A DNA stretch of 64,000 nucleotides from Tritrichomonas musculus (taxonomy: Eukaryota; Parabasalia; Tritrichomonadida; Tritrichomonadidae), in assembly GCA_039105265.1 (NCBI GenBank), contig JAPFFF010000034.1, positions 310,001 through 374,000 of the forward strand, given 5' to 3'. Below, piece after piece: positions 1 to 9,586 of the stretch. The notes under the pieces are model-generated. The model saw only the letters and a program-made list of their open reading frames with translations, had not been told where the DNA came from and ran no database searches. The translations under genes were made by a program, and so were the position numbers. Position 1 is the stretch's first letter. Each line of letters starts with the position of its first letter.

Positions 1-330
1 AGTGACTGCAGTGCTGATAGTGATTGCATTGATTGTTGTGCTGATTGTGATTGCATTGATTGCTGTGCAGATTGAGGTTGCATTGATTGTTGTGCTGATT
101 GTGATTGCATTGATTGCTGTGCAGATTGAGGTTGCAGTGACTGCAGTGCTGATAGTGATTGCATTGATTGCTGTGCTGATTGTGATTGCATTGATTGCTG
201 TGCAGATTGAGGTTGCAGTGACTGCAGTGCTGAATGTGATTGCATTGATTGTTGTGCTGGATGTGATTGCATTGATTGTTGTGCAGATTGAGGTTGCAGT
301 GACTGCAGTGCAGGTTGTGATTGCAGAGAC
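1..330. repeat. 27-bp coding tandem repeat (Gln/Ser-rich)
   Basis: About ten or more imperfect copies of a 27-bp unit encode nine residues, S-A-[QL]-Q-S-[ML]-Q-[SP]-[QHL], on the minus strand. Units alternate between SAQQSMQS and SALQSLQP types, which suggests expansion by unequal exchange of multi-unit blocks. The array continues past the left edge. Confidence 0.85.
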
Positions 331-1046
331 TGCTGTGCTGGTTGAAACTGCGATGATTGTTGTGAAGAATGAGATTGCAATGATATTTGTGCTGATTGAG
401 ATTGTTGTTGATGTTGAATTGTTTGCAATTGTAGTAATTGTTGGTGAGATTGTGATTGCATAAATAGGTTCGTTTGATTGACATGTTTTTGATATGAGTG
501 AGCTGAATATTCACAATCTTCAAAAGAGGCCAGATCATTGAAAAAGTCATTATCAAGGAACGAATTAGTTGTTTTGTAATTGAAATCCTCTTCATCATCA
601 CTTATCGAAGAAGAATGGGGATCAGAAGTATCATTAGAGATAAGAACTTCAGGATCGTCTACAATTCTAAGTTTAATTTTGTCACTGAATGAAAGGTTTT
701 GGGACTCTAGTCTCTTGAACGAAAGATTGAAATATTCATGATGAGAAATAGTATTGTGTTTAGGGTCAAACGTAGAATAATATTGTTTTTTACATAGGAA
801 ATGATCAGAATCCTTTGATAAACTGTTAGAATTTTGGAAATTAGTAAAATTAAATATATCGTTATTTTTAGTAAGATAGGTTTCATTGAGTTCTTTACAA
901 GGTAATAAATAATAATTTTGAGGTGAGGTTAGAAAATTTGAGGTTTGGTCTGAGATAATTTGTAGATTAGAAATAAAAGTTTGAGGTAAGTTAGTAAAAT
1001 TAACATGGTTAGAATCCTTGTCTGGAGCTGAATACGAATATGCCAT
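1..1046 (-). CDS. Gln/Ser-rich protein, 3' part beyond window edge
   Basis: This frame opens at an ATG (1044-1046) and has no stop down to base 1, so at least 348 codons are visible and the gene continues off the left edge. The first ~195 residues are of mixed composition, rich in Asn, Ser and Phe, with an acidic patch (SDDEEDF). From about residue 195 the protein turns into Gln/Ser/His-rich sequence and then into 9-residue repeats of the type SAQQSMQSQ. No known domain is recognised. Such Q-rich tails occur in transcription and RNA-binding regulators, but that is only an analogy. The start codon lies 43 bp beyond the 3' end of a tRNA-Met gene on the same strand, leaving a very short promoter space. 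The + strand is also open here but only as a shadow of the repeat. Confidence 0.72.
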   Translation of the reverse strand, partial: MAYSYSAPDKDSNHVNFTNLPQTFISNLQIISDQTSNFLTSPQNYYLLPCKELNETYLTKNNDIFNFTNFQNSNSLSKDSDHFLCKKQYYSTFDPKHNTISHHEYFNLSFKRLESQNLSFSDKIKLRIVDDPEVLISNDTSDPHSSSISDDEEDFNYKTTNSFLDNDFFNDLASFEDCEYSAHSYQKHVNQTNLFMQSQSHQQLLQLQTIQHQQQSQSAQISLQSHSSQQSSQFQPAQQSLQSQPALQSLQPQSAQQSMQSHPAQQSMQSHSALQSLQPQSAQQSMQSQSAQQSMQSLSALQSLQPQSAQQSMQSQSAQQSMQPQSAQQSMQSQSAQQSMQSLSALQS

Positions 1047-1076
1047 TAAAAAGCGAAAAGGTAAAGGAGAAAAAAT

Positions 1077-1085
1077 AAAAAAAAA
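1077..1085 (-). terminator. RNA polymerase III T-run after tRNA-Met
   Basis: Nine consecutive T residues on the minus strand begin 3 nt after the tRNA 3' end. This is a standard RNA polymerase III termination signal. Confidence 0.8.
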
Positions 1086-1088
1086 TTT

Positions 1089-1160
1089 GCTTTGGGCGTG
1101 ACTCGAACACACGACCTTAGGATTATGAGACCTACGCTCTACCGACTGAGCTACCAAAGC
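1089..1160 (-). tRNA. tRNA-Met (CAT), elongator type
   Basis: A 72-nt cloverleaf reads on the minus strand. The acceptor arms GCTTTGG and CCAAAGC pair perfectly, the D arm is GCTC/GAGC, the T arm is GTGTG/CACGC with loop TTCGAGT, and the anticodon loop is CTCATAA, giving anticodon CAT. The G1-C72 pair and the TTCGA T-loop fit an elongator rather than a eukaryotic initiator (A1-T72). The last pair of the anticodon stem is a T-T mismatch. No intron is present. Confidence 0.95.
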
Positions 1161-1543
1161 TTTCTTGAATACAGAATTAAAATTTATTATTTAATAACAT
1201 TCAGTAAATCATAATATTTTTATTTATTGTTATTATTTTCTATTTCATATAACTAATGTATTAGTTTAATATTTTCAATTTTAATACAATTGCCGTTTGA
1301 TAAGAACACAAAAAAAGATTGTTGATAAGTATTCAATCAATTTTGAATGAATTCAAGATGATAAAAAAATATGGCTTCTTTTTCATTTGTAATTCTAAAT
1401 ATAAAAAGGCAATCTTAATCTTTACCAAGTAAAGTTGTGATATGTCTCAGACTATAATCAACAATTTAACAAAAGAAATCAATAATTAGAAATAAGTTTT
1501 TTTTTAATCTAAAGTATCATTAAAGTTTAATGAAGAAATAATA
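1161..1543. other. intergenic, nothing recognised
   Basis: AT-rich spacer between the tRNA-Met gene and the 3' end of the BTB-F5/8C gene. No ORF, RNA or clear repeat is seen. Confidence 0.6.
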
Positions 1544-2876
1544 TTAAAAAATAATTTGAGAATTATAATACATTTTTCCATATAACTCGAACGAACAGAA
1601 TATAAAATAGTTAGAATCATACCAAGTTGGCCCTGTTAAGCGCATTCTAATGAATCTAAATTCATTTTTATTAGGATTTGAGATATTGAAAATTTTAGGT
1701 TTGTAAGGGTAATTTAGATCGGAGCAATTTATACGTTCATCAAGAAGTTCCCAATTAATATCATCATTAGATCCTTCGATTACCCAAGACTTCGGATTAC
1801 TATAATTTGGGCTACAACAGGGCATTATCTGATAATGAGTAGGCACTACCTTATTTTCTTTGAATTCGAAGCATATCCAACTATTCGGTATATTTTCTGA
1901 TTGGAAACGCTTGTAATTATCTTCGTATATAATAACATTATTAGGATTGTACTCGGGACCGTTTGTCGATGAAGCTGTAATGCTAATTTTGCTGCCAATG
2001 TCATCGCCTGCCTTATTTCGAAGGTATTTTATGATGCCCGAAAACCTGTCAGTCGACTGCGGAGGGAAGACTTTGCATGAAAAATTCAAGTTCTTGTATC
2101 GTACGTTTAAATCTTCGTTCGTTTTAATAACGGGCATTTTTAAACGTCTTGAAACAGAGTCCCACAATTGTCGATTGAAATCATTGTAGTCGAATAAATC
2201 GACAAAACTCGAAATCGCTTCTAAACCGACATTTGAAAAAATAACGTATTCATACAAATTCATATTGATCTTGCCTGAATGCGAGTAAAGTTGGTTGAGA
2301 AAAGTGACAAGCTGATCTTCATTGTTTAAGGTCAAATGTTCGTTAGAAATAATGCGCTCAAGTGTTGTTGGCGAAAGCTCCGCTAATTCGGATGAATGTG
2401 TTTCACATAGACTGAAAAAATTGCTTGAAATGTATTCAACATCCTGTTCAAATAAATCTATATAAAAATTATGTAGTTTTTCGTGGAGTTTGATTGAATC
2501 AAATATATTATCTTCATCGAGTTCCACATAATTTATGTAATCTGAAATATCTAATGAAGTAATACCTAACTTTTCTTAGATATTTCAGAAAATGAAAAAA
2601 TGGAATTTCTGAATCTGGGATTGAATTTGGCTGAAAATTAACGAGATTTAAAACATGCGAAAAATCGCCCTGATTTACAGTGTGGATTGTAAATGTATCT
2701 GTTGTCGCATCATTAATATGCTGTTGACAAATAATTGGAGAAATTAGATCAGAAATAATTTTGGATGTCTTAAAAATTTCATCATTAACAACAAACATAA
2801 AATCACACTCATATGTATGTAAAGGAATCTGTGAAATTCTATTTGGGTTAAGTTGTATTTTGGTTTTTTCAGTCAT
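1544..2876 (-). pseudogene. BTB plus F5/8 type C domain protein, one frameshift
   Basis: Two adjoining minus-strand frames form one trichomonad-type gene. The first part, from ATG 2876 (MTEKTKIQ), has a BTB/POZ-like segment (CDFMFVVNDEIFKTSKIISDL). The second has a helical BACK-like linker and a C-terminal discoidin (F5/8 type C) domain with the motifs SWICFEF, KSWVIEGSNDD and FRFIRMRLTGPTW, ending in CSFELYGK. BTB-BACK proteins are usually Cullin-3 adaptors, and the discoidin domain binds carbohydrate or protein ligands. The reading frame shifts by one base at a T4 run (2571-2574); both sides of the shift look conserved, and nothing else is broken. This could be a nascent pseudogene or a sequence error. 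No splice signals fit an intron at the junction. The gene is divergent from the UBA-PARP gene, 86 bp away. Confidence 0.75.
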
Positions 2877-2962
2877 TTTGATATATATGTTTATTTTGAA
2901 AATATATTTGGTCAAGTAATTTTTTTTTTCCAAAAAGTTTGTTTTCCAGCATTTTTAAGTTA

Positions 2963-4666
2963 ATGTCTAATCCAGAAATAGAAAAAACTTCTGAAGAAAC
3001 CCCAGAACAAATAGAATTTTATGAAGAAGAAGCCCACTTTAACGAAGAAGAAGCATATTTTAACGAAGAAGAACAATTTCCCGATGAAACACCCAGCGGG
3101 CTTTCATTTAATGTAAGTTCTTCGATAGAAACTCCACCAAATGATCTTTTTGATTGGCTTATAAAAGATAAAAATACATGCAAAGCATTTTTCTTTACAT
3201 TTGATATTGAAGAGCCTTCTTTAGGCAAACTTATCTTCAGAATCCCCACATCAATTCTTCCCTTAACAGTAAGCGTTGTAAATGGATTTTATAAATCTCC
3301 ATATTTAATCGAGTGTGTAATATTATTCCAGGAGACCAATCCTTACAAAACCAATCCAGATTATTACAAGTTTACTAATCCCTTCTATGATGAAACCTTT
3401 CCGGGCTCAGTTCTTTTAAAAAGTCGATTTCAAAACTTTTTCAAGCCAGATTACAAGCCAAGCACTCAATACCGCTGCCAAAACTACGTCCTTTCACCAC
3501 AAGTTCACACTGATCGAGAGGAATTAGGAAGGCTAGTTGATGTTCTTGTAAAAGAAGGTTTTCCATATAAAAAGGCAGAGAACGCACTAAGATTTTGCTC
3601 AAATAACATCGAACAAGCTCGAGACTATTTGATAACAGGACTTCTTGAGCAGCGAAGCTTTCCACTTCCATCGAAATATGCAGATTGTCCACTTTTTTAT
3701 TTAATTCTTGAAATTTGTGAAGCATTTTTCATGATGTGCGATTGCTGTTGTGTTTGCGGGAAAAGTCTTGGCGTTTATCATTTGAAGCCGGCTTGTTGTA
3801 ATGACAAAGTATGCCAATATTCGTTTCTGAATCTTGGAGTTGGTTCGAACATTGTTGGTGAAATAAAGAGGGATCCACTTGCGACTGATTTAATCATTGC
3901 TTTGGCGGGTTCTGCTTTTACAGCTCCTTCTAGTCCGCCTGTTTTTGAACCTTCTCCCGAATCGCAAGGAATTCATGTTGACATGAGTTTCTTTGACACT
4001 CTTCCTTCAATGAAAAATATCTGCATGAACTGCCAAAATGACAGCGATTTGATACAATATATTGGCAAAAATAAGTATGAAATTCTTCGGTTTTTCATTC
4101 TTGCTAATAAAGCGCAATTAATAACTCTTCCTCCGAGTTGCAGGACAAGCATCAATGCCTCTCCTTACCAATTCTTAATAACTTCTGTTTCGCCTGAGTC
4201 TGAGCTTGTTTTTCGCAGCAAAAAAGATAAATGCGGAGTGATGTGGCTTTGGCATGGATCTGATGCAAGTCGTTGGTATCGAATCTTGCATACAGGACTG
4301 AAAAACATGTATAAATCAGAATACCAAACACACGGTGGAGTTGGAATTTTCATGTCAAATAGTTTTTATTATTCCTCTTGTTACTGCGTAAATACCAAAA
4401 ATATTTACAAAAAATCAAAGTTGCCAAAGGATTTCTACGTTATCTCGTTGGTTGAAAATGCAAAAGTGAGCCAATTGAATTTTTATATCAATAACGAATA
4501 TACTCAGCAAGACGAATCCGCAAGCATAACAAGAGTCCTCTTTTTGATTGATTCAAGTAAAAGGAATAATAATGCAGATTTTGACGTTGTAATCAATCCA
4601 CCAACTGTTCCAACTTTGAATGAAGTTCTTAATAAGTTGATGGAACAATTTACAGCATTCGTCTAA
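2963..4666 (+). CDS. UBA domain plus PARP6/8-like ADP-ribosyltransferase
   Basis: 567 residues from ATG 2963; an upstream TTG extension is ignored. The N-terminus is acidic with EEEAYFNEEE-like repeats. A UBA domain lies near residues 182-226 (GRLVDVLVKEGFPYKKAENALRFCSNNIEQARDYLI), expected to bind ubiquitin. A Cys-rich segment at ~258-287 (CVCGKSLG, LKPACCNDKVC, FLNLGVG) and a C-terminal PARP catalytic core follow, with WHGSDASRWYRILHTGLKN and GGVGIFMSNSFYYSS. The Cys segment followed by this core resembles the PARP6/PARP8 subgroup, which are mono-ADP-ribosyltransferases. The His of the HG motif and the downstream Tyr are present. The likely role is ubiquitin-linked mono-ADP-ribosylation in the cytosol or nucleus; substrates are unknown. 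It shares a short intergenic region with the divergent BTB gene. Confidence 0.85.
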   Translation: MSNPEIEKTSEETPEQIEFYEEEAHFNEEEAYFNEEEQFPDETPSGLSFNVSSSIETPPNDLFDWLIKDKNTCKAFFFTFDIEEPSLGKLIFRIPTSILPLTVSVVNGFYKSPYLIECVILFQETNPYKTNPDYYKFTNPFYDETFPGSVLLKSRFQNFFKPDYKPSTQYRCQNYVLSPQVHTDREELGRLVDVLVKEGFPYKKAENALRFCSNNIEQARDYLITGLLEQRSFPLPSKYADCPLFYLILEICEAFFMMCDCCCVCGKSLGVYHLKPACCNDKVCQYSFLNLGVGSNIVGEIKRDPLATDLIIALAGSAFTAPSSPPVFEPSPESQGIHVDMSFFDTLPSMKNICMNCQNDSDLIQYIGKNKYEILRFFILANKAQLITLPPSCRTSINASPYQFLITSVSPESELVFRSKKDKCGVMWLWHGSDASRWYRILHTGLKNMYKSEYQTHGGVGIFMSNSFYYSSCYCVNTKNIYKKSKLPKDFYVISLVENAKVSQLNFYINNEYTQQDESASITRVLFLIDSSKRNNNADFDVVINPPTVPTLNEVLNKLMEQFTAFV

Positions 4667-5831
4667 AGTTGACTTGATTAAAATTACACTTTTTTAAACA
4701 CATAAAATAATAAAAAAAATTTTTATTGATAATTTTCTTATTTATACAGTTGAAAGAAAAACACCTCTACCAACTCTTTATACAAAAGAGTTAAATTCAC
4801 AATGATATATAGGGATGTAAATTTGAGAGTACTCGCCAATAGGGAGTTACACATTCCATTTTTGATTCTGTTGTAGCAATTAGTAGTTTTTCTATTTCTG
4901 AATATTATTCACTTAAGTTTAGATTTGTTCCTTCTACTATATCTTTATTAAAAGAAAGGGTTTTTCGAGGTTGTTCTTCTCTTTCAAATGAGGTTCTTCC
5001 TTATTATTTTGAGGTGATTGGCCAATTTTTTTTCGTGATTGTTCTTCATTTAATTGTTTATAACACTTTCTCTTTTAAGGTTTTAAAGAAGAAGGAATTG
5101 TTACTCCATTTTTAAAAAATTGTTTGTTTTGTTTGTTTAATTCTTTTTAATTTTGGTTATGGAATTTGGGTGGAAAAAACTTCTTTATTTCAAGCATATG
5201 AACAAATTCTGCTTTTTTTGAATGAATCACATAAAGCCACAGTGATGCTGTTCATTTAAATTCATTCATTATCAAATATTGAAAAATTTGAATCTATCAG
5301 AAGAAAGCTGAATACTCAATTATTGTCGTATTCTTTCGTTTGATTAAGAATGAATTAGTCTCAAAAATAGATCGTGCATTTTGGCTTGAAAGTGAATAGT
5401 TACTGAGAGTCTCTTATGAAACGAATTCTTCAACTGAATCGTTTCGTATTATTGAGCAAATGTGTGAGTCATTCTCACCTTCTTGGTGCTTCAAATCATA
5501 GATGTCAAAAACATTTTCTGACTTATTTAAAAATTCTTTTTTATCGGATTTTATTTTTCTCTTCTCCTAAAAATGTTCGAGCTCTGGATAGAAAAAGTGA
5601 CAATATCATTTATATAGTGCCTCAAGCTCTTTGATAAAAGTATTGATGTTAATATTTTTCTCTGAGAGAATACTTTTAACTGCTTTTTTTTTCCCCCTAA
5701 TTTGATATATTATGTCATGATGATAATAATTAATAATATTTAAAAAGACAAATGAAGAAGAATCGGAGAAATAAAATAATAAAAGAATTGATAAATTTAA
5801 ATAGAAACTTTTTTTTTAATAAAAGAATACT
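4667..5831. other. intergenic with possible decayed coding remnants
   Basis: No intact gene is seen. On the + strand around 4900-5000 a short stretch reads like an LRR_5/BspA unit (VPSTISLLKERVFRGCSSLS) before stops intervene, and 5230-5630 has codon-like but broken frames of no recognisable family. This is probably the remains of one or two old genes. The LRR reading rests on one repeat unit only. Confidence 0.3.
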
Positions 5832-8711
5832 TTATTGATTATATCCTTTTTCTTTAGCAAGTTTCAAATAATGATCAGCTTCAATTTTGTTAGTATCAAT
5901 ACCTTCACCATTTGCAAGCATCTCAGCATATTTGACCATTGAAAGAACATTTCCACAATCAGCTGCCAGGTTGAAATAGTTTGCTGCCATTCTTTTGTCC
6001 ATATCAATACCATCACCAATTCGAAGCATGCAAGCGTAATCATGCATTGATTCAACATGACCAGAATCTGCTGCATTTTTAAAAAATCTTGAAGCTTGAA
6101 CTTTATCTTGATTTACACCAATTCCATCTCTAAGTCTTTTAGCAAAAGAAAACATAGAAGGAAGATGGCCTTCAATAGCAGCACCTTCAAACAGATCCAA
6201 AGATTTTCGAACATCTTTTGGAATTCCATCACCAATTTCAAGCATTGAAGCCAATTGATAAACGCAATCTAAATGACCTTTATTCACACCAATTTTGAAA
6301 TAATGAGCAGCTTCTTTTTTATCAACTTGAATACCATCACCAGTTCTAAGCATTGTTGCATATTTATATAATGAATTCAAATCACCAAGATCAGCAGCAA
6401 GTTTATAATAATGTGCAGCTCTTTGCTTATTAACATGAATTTCATTATCAGCAAAAGATTCAACTTCACTCAAATTACTTATTTCATTTGCGAGGAAAAG
6501 AAAAGTTTGCGCTTCATCTCTATTCATTTCAACACCTTCGCCATCATTAAGCATTCTTGAATATTCAAAAAGAGCAAATTGATTATTTTGTTCTATTGCA
6601 AGTTTGTAATAACGAGCTGCTTCTTTTTTGTTCATTTCAATGCCATCACCATCATAAAGCATTCTTGCATATTCAACCATTGAGTTTATGAATCCTTTAT
6701 CAGCAGCAAGTTTTAAAAAATGTGCCACTTCTTTTTTATTCTCTTCATTACCATCGATGAGCATTTCTGCATATTTATATAATGAATCTTCATGACCTAA
6801 GTCCGATGCAAGTTTGTAATAATGTGCTGCTTCTTCTTTATTACCATGATCTAATTGCATTTTTGCATAATAGTGCATCGCTAATACACTACCTCTTTGT
6901 ATTGCAAGTTTATAATAATAAACAGCTTCTTTCTCATTAACTTCAATTCCATCACCAGTAGAAAGCATATATCCTAAATTAATCATTGATGCAACATGAT
7001 TATTAGATTTGGCCAAAATTTTAAAGATATGAGCAGCACTTCTTGAATCCATTTCAACACCGCGACCTTCTCTGAGTAAACATGCATATGTAAACATTGC
7101 TTCGGTATGACCAACATCAGAAGCTTCTTTAATGAATTGAGCTGCTTCGACATCATCTTTTTCAACACCATCACCATTTAAAAGTCTTAATCCATACGCA
7201 TAACGTGAAGGAGCATGAGATTGAGCAGCTGCTATTTGTAAATATAACAAAGCTTTATCTTTATCTTGTTCAGTTCCTTCTCCTTCTTGAAGCATGATTG
7301 CATATGAATACATACAATCCAAATCACCTTTTTTGCATCCAATTTTATAACATTGAAGAGCTTCTTTCTTGTCCATTTGAATACCATCACCAGTTCTAAG
7401 CATTGTTGCATATTTATATAACGAATCTAAATCACCTTCTTCGCCAGCAAGTTTATAATAATGTGCAGCTAATGCTTTGTCATTTATTCCTGCTTCACCA
7501 TTCATTATCATTTGTGCAAATTCCGCCATTGAATATGAATCACCCATATCAGCTGCTGCTTTAAAATAACTTGCTGCTTTTCTTCTATCAGCATCAACAC
7601 CCTTGCCACAATCAAGTAAAATTGCATATTTTACAATTGACAAAAGATCTTCTCGATCTGCTCCAAGTTTATAATAACGGGCTCCTTCCTTTTTATTCTT
7701 TGGAATTCCATCACCTTTAATAAGCTTGTCTGCGTAATCTCTCATTGCATCCAGGTAGCCTTGATCTGCGGCAATTTTATAGTATCTTGCTGCTTCTTTT
7801 TTATCAACATCAGTTGAATAGCCATAATACAACATTCGACCACAAAGATAGGCGCAATAAACATCACTCGATGCACGTTGTTTAATTTCATTGAAATAAT
7901 TGTGAAGAAAACTGTTTAGAAAATTGTCATATCTATTAATTTCAGTATCATCAATGTTACCAAATTCACTTTTGTTTGAATATATAAGTTCACAGATTTG
8001 ACTAATTTTTGTCCTATTATATCGGAATTTCGACCAGGTTCTATTTAAAAATTTTTGAAGCCATTCTGACTCGTTATTTTCAATGATTGGAATATCTATG
8101 TCATCATTTCCTTCGTTTCGAGCATGCTTTTTGCCAGTGAGGACTTCGTACATAATTGGAGCAAAAGAAAAAATAACTTTTCTCCATCGATCTTCGGGAT
8201 CTAATTTAACCGTTTCATTAACCATAATATCTACCGCTGAAATTTGTGGATATAAATTCTCATCAAGATAAATTTGACTTGAGAGAACTCCATCAAAAGG
8301 AATATTGTGTACAAAAAGATATCTGAGAAAATTAGCCAATGCATATATAATGATAAATGATTGTGTATCTGAAAATGGCTTTTGAAATCCATTTTTATTG
8401 GAAATATCGGAGATATAATTTTCTAATGTCATCTTTTCTGTATATTTGGTTATGATCATAGGTACTGGTGTGTCTGAAAAATAAACAATAGGTAATATTG
8501 CTTGATATACTGGTAACTTGGTTATTTTTTCCATATTAGATATGAAAATATTTCGAGTTGCTTCTTTATCAAAAGCATTATCCAAGTTAGTCTGAATAAA
8601 TTGACTTTCTGATGTTGGATCTTCAATAAGAAATGAAATGCCTTTTGATTTTGTTTGAATTTCTCCAATTGTTTTGAAATTTTTGATGTCTATCACTGCA
8701 GTTTGCCACAT
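5832..8711 (-). CDS. pseudokinase with C-terminal Sel1-repeat array
   Basis: 959 residues. Residues ~1-235 follow the protein kinase fold, but the catalytic parts have eroded. The region equivalent to HRDLKPxNILLD reads FDGVLSSQIYLDENLYP, the DFG position reads AVD, and no APE is seen, so it should be catalytically dead. From about residue 270 to the end there are ~19 Sel1-like repeats of 36 residues (consensus ...YAxMLxxGDGIxxDKKEAAxYYKLAADxGxLxSMxK). Sel1 arrays form alpha-solenoid scaffolds for protein binding, so a signalling adaptor role is likely. Two non-adjacent repeats (DLDSLYKYATMLRTGDGIQ and DLNSLYKYATMLRTGDGIQ) are nearly identical in DNA, a sign of internal duplication. One unit near residue 690 is degenerate. 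The family is the same as the 11.5-kb and 25.6-kb genes, but this one is far diverged from them. Confidence 0.88.
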   Translation of the reverse strand: MWQTAVIDIKNFKTIGEIQTKSKGISFLIEDPTSESQFIQTNLDNAFDKEATRNIFISNMEKITKLPVYQAILPIVYFSDTPVPMIITKYTEKMTLENYISDISNKNGFQKPFSDTQSFIIIYALANFLRYLFVHNIPFDGVLSSQIYLDENLYPQISAVDIMVNETVKLDPEDRWRKVIFSFAPIMYEVLTGKKHARNEGNDDIDIPIIENNESEWLQKFLNRTWSKFRYNRTKISQICELIYSNKSEFGNIDDTEINRYDNFLNSFLHNYFNEIKQRASSDVYCAYLCGRMLYYGYSTDVDKKEAARYYKIAADQGYLDAMRDYADKLIKGDGIPKNKKEGARYYKLGADREDLLSIVKYAILLDCGKGVDADRRKAASYFKAAADMGDSYSMAEFAQMIMNGEAGINDKALAAHYYKLAGEEGDLDSLYKYATMLRTGDGIQMDKKEALQCYKIGCKKGDLDCMYSYAIMLQEGEGTEQDKDKALLYLQIAAAQSHAPSRYAYGLRLLNGDGVEKDDVEAAQFIKEASDVGHTEAMFTYACLLREGRGVEMDSRSAAHIFKILAKSNNHVASMINLGYMLSTGDGIEVNEKEAVYYYKLAIQRGSVLAMHYYAKMQLDHGNKEEAAHYYKLASDLGHEDSLYKYAEMLIDGNEENKKEVAHFLKLAADKGFINSMVEYARMLYDGDGIEMNKKEAARYYKLAIEQNNQFALFEYSRMLNDGEGVEMNRDEAQTFLFLANEISNLSEVESFADNEIHVNKQRAAHYYKLAADLGDLNSLYKYATMLRTGDGIQVDKKEAAHYFKIGVNKGHLDCVYQLASMLEIGDGIPKDVRKSLDLFEGAAIEGHLPSMFSFAKRLRDGIGVNQDKVQASRFFKNAADSGHVESMHDYACMLRIGDGIDMDKRMAANYFNLAADCGNVLSMVKYAEMLANGEGIDTNKIEADHYLKLAKEKGYNQ

Positions 8712-9586
8712 TAAGAATTCTATATAAAAAATAAGTTATCAAAGATTTTAAACTTAAAGTAAAAAGGCAGACCACTATTTTTTCCCTCAATTATTATGAC
8801 ATAAAATATTTCTTCTCATTTTTAAAATTTTATAAAATTTTATCTCAAAATCTTATTTTCAAATCAATATCTCAGCAAAAACTTCAAGCAATCGCTAAAC
8901 ATTACAATTTGGTATATTATTTGATCTATTCAGATATAAAATTTTTAACTAATTTTCAAAAACACAAAATTTCACGTAATACACTCAACAACAAGAAGTT
9001 GTCATTAAATATTATCAGTTATGCGATAAAACAAGGGTTTTTACACTTTTTATTTATTGATCATATCTCATTGAACAGCACGACATAGCGCAGTACGTAT
9101 CAACTGTTTTTTTACAATAAGAGAATTATTTTTATTTTAATTTTCATGAAAATAGAAAGCGATCCTAATGAAAAAAAGAGCAAAACTATTTTTTTAGTAA
9201 AACCCATTTTTATTCAATTTTAAATTATTGATCATTGAGTTTTTACTTTCAGTTTATTTTAGCAAAAGTTTTATTTATTGAATAAATTGAAAGGAATGAA
9301 TCAATTATACATTCAAAGTAAAAAAATTGATTGTCAAGTAGTTTTTATATGAATAACATAACAAAGGTGAAAGTAAACACAATTTAGCTTTTATAAAAAT
9401 CAGTGTATGCCATCCCTAATTCAAAACAAATTACTTAAACAAGGAATTATATTATTTTAGTAAAAATACAGACATAACAATAAAAAAATAATGTTTTAAT
9501 ATCAAACTTATTTTTGAAATTCGAAAAGTACGAGCCTCATATCTCGATGATAAATCATACTCTGATCTTATATAAGAAGCAAAATT
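8712..9586. other. AT-rich intergenic region
   Basis: No ORF is supported. The first part (8747-8875) matches an inverted copy near 36.8 kb and is listed separately as a dispersed repeat. The rest is simple AT-rich DNA. Confidence 0.5.
8747..8875 (+). repeat. dispersed repeat, copy 1
   Basis: The stretch containing AAGGCAGACCAC followed by an ATTTTTTC run, TGACAT and later TTTTATCTCAAA aligns by eye with the reverse complement of 36780-36915 over ~130 bp at roughly three-quarters identity. It lies just upstream of the pseudokinase-Sel1 start codon. The element type is unknown. Confidence 0.5.

Noticed and set aside
2-463. 153-codon hydrophobic + strand frame (Val/Ile/Ala repeats)
   Set aside because: It is the antisense shadow of the Gln/Ser-rich 27-bp repeat; the minus frame is longer, has an upstream ATG and a non-repetitive N-terminus.
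2530-2580. Short intron at the break in the BTB gene
   Set aside because: The known trichomonad splice signals (GTATGT-type donor and a conserved ACTAACACACAG-type acceptor) are not present, and a one-base change explains the break fully.
5416-5634. 72-codon frame
   Set aside because: No recognisable content; it lies in a region of decayed, frame-broken sequence.
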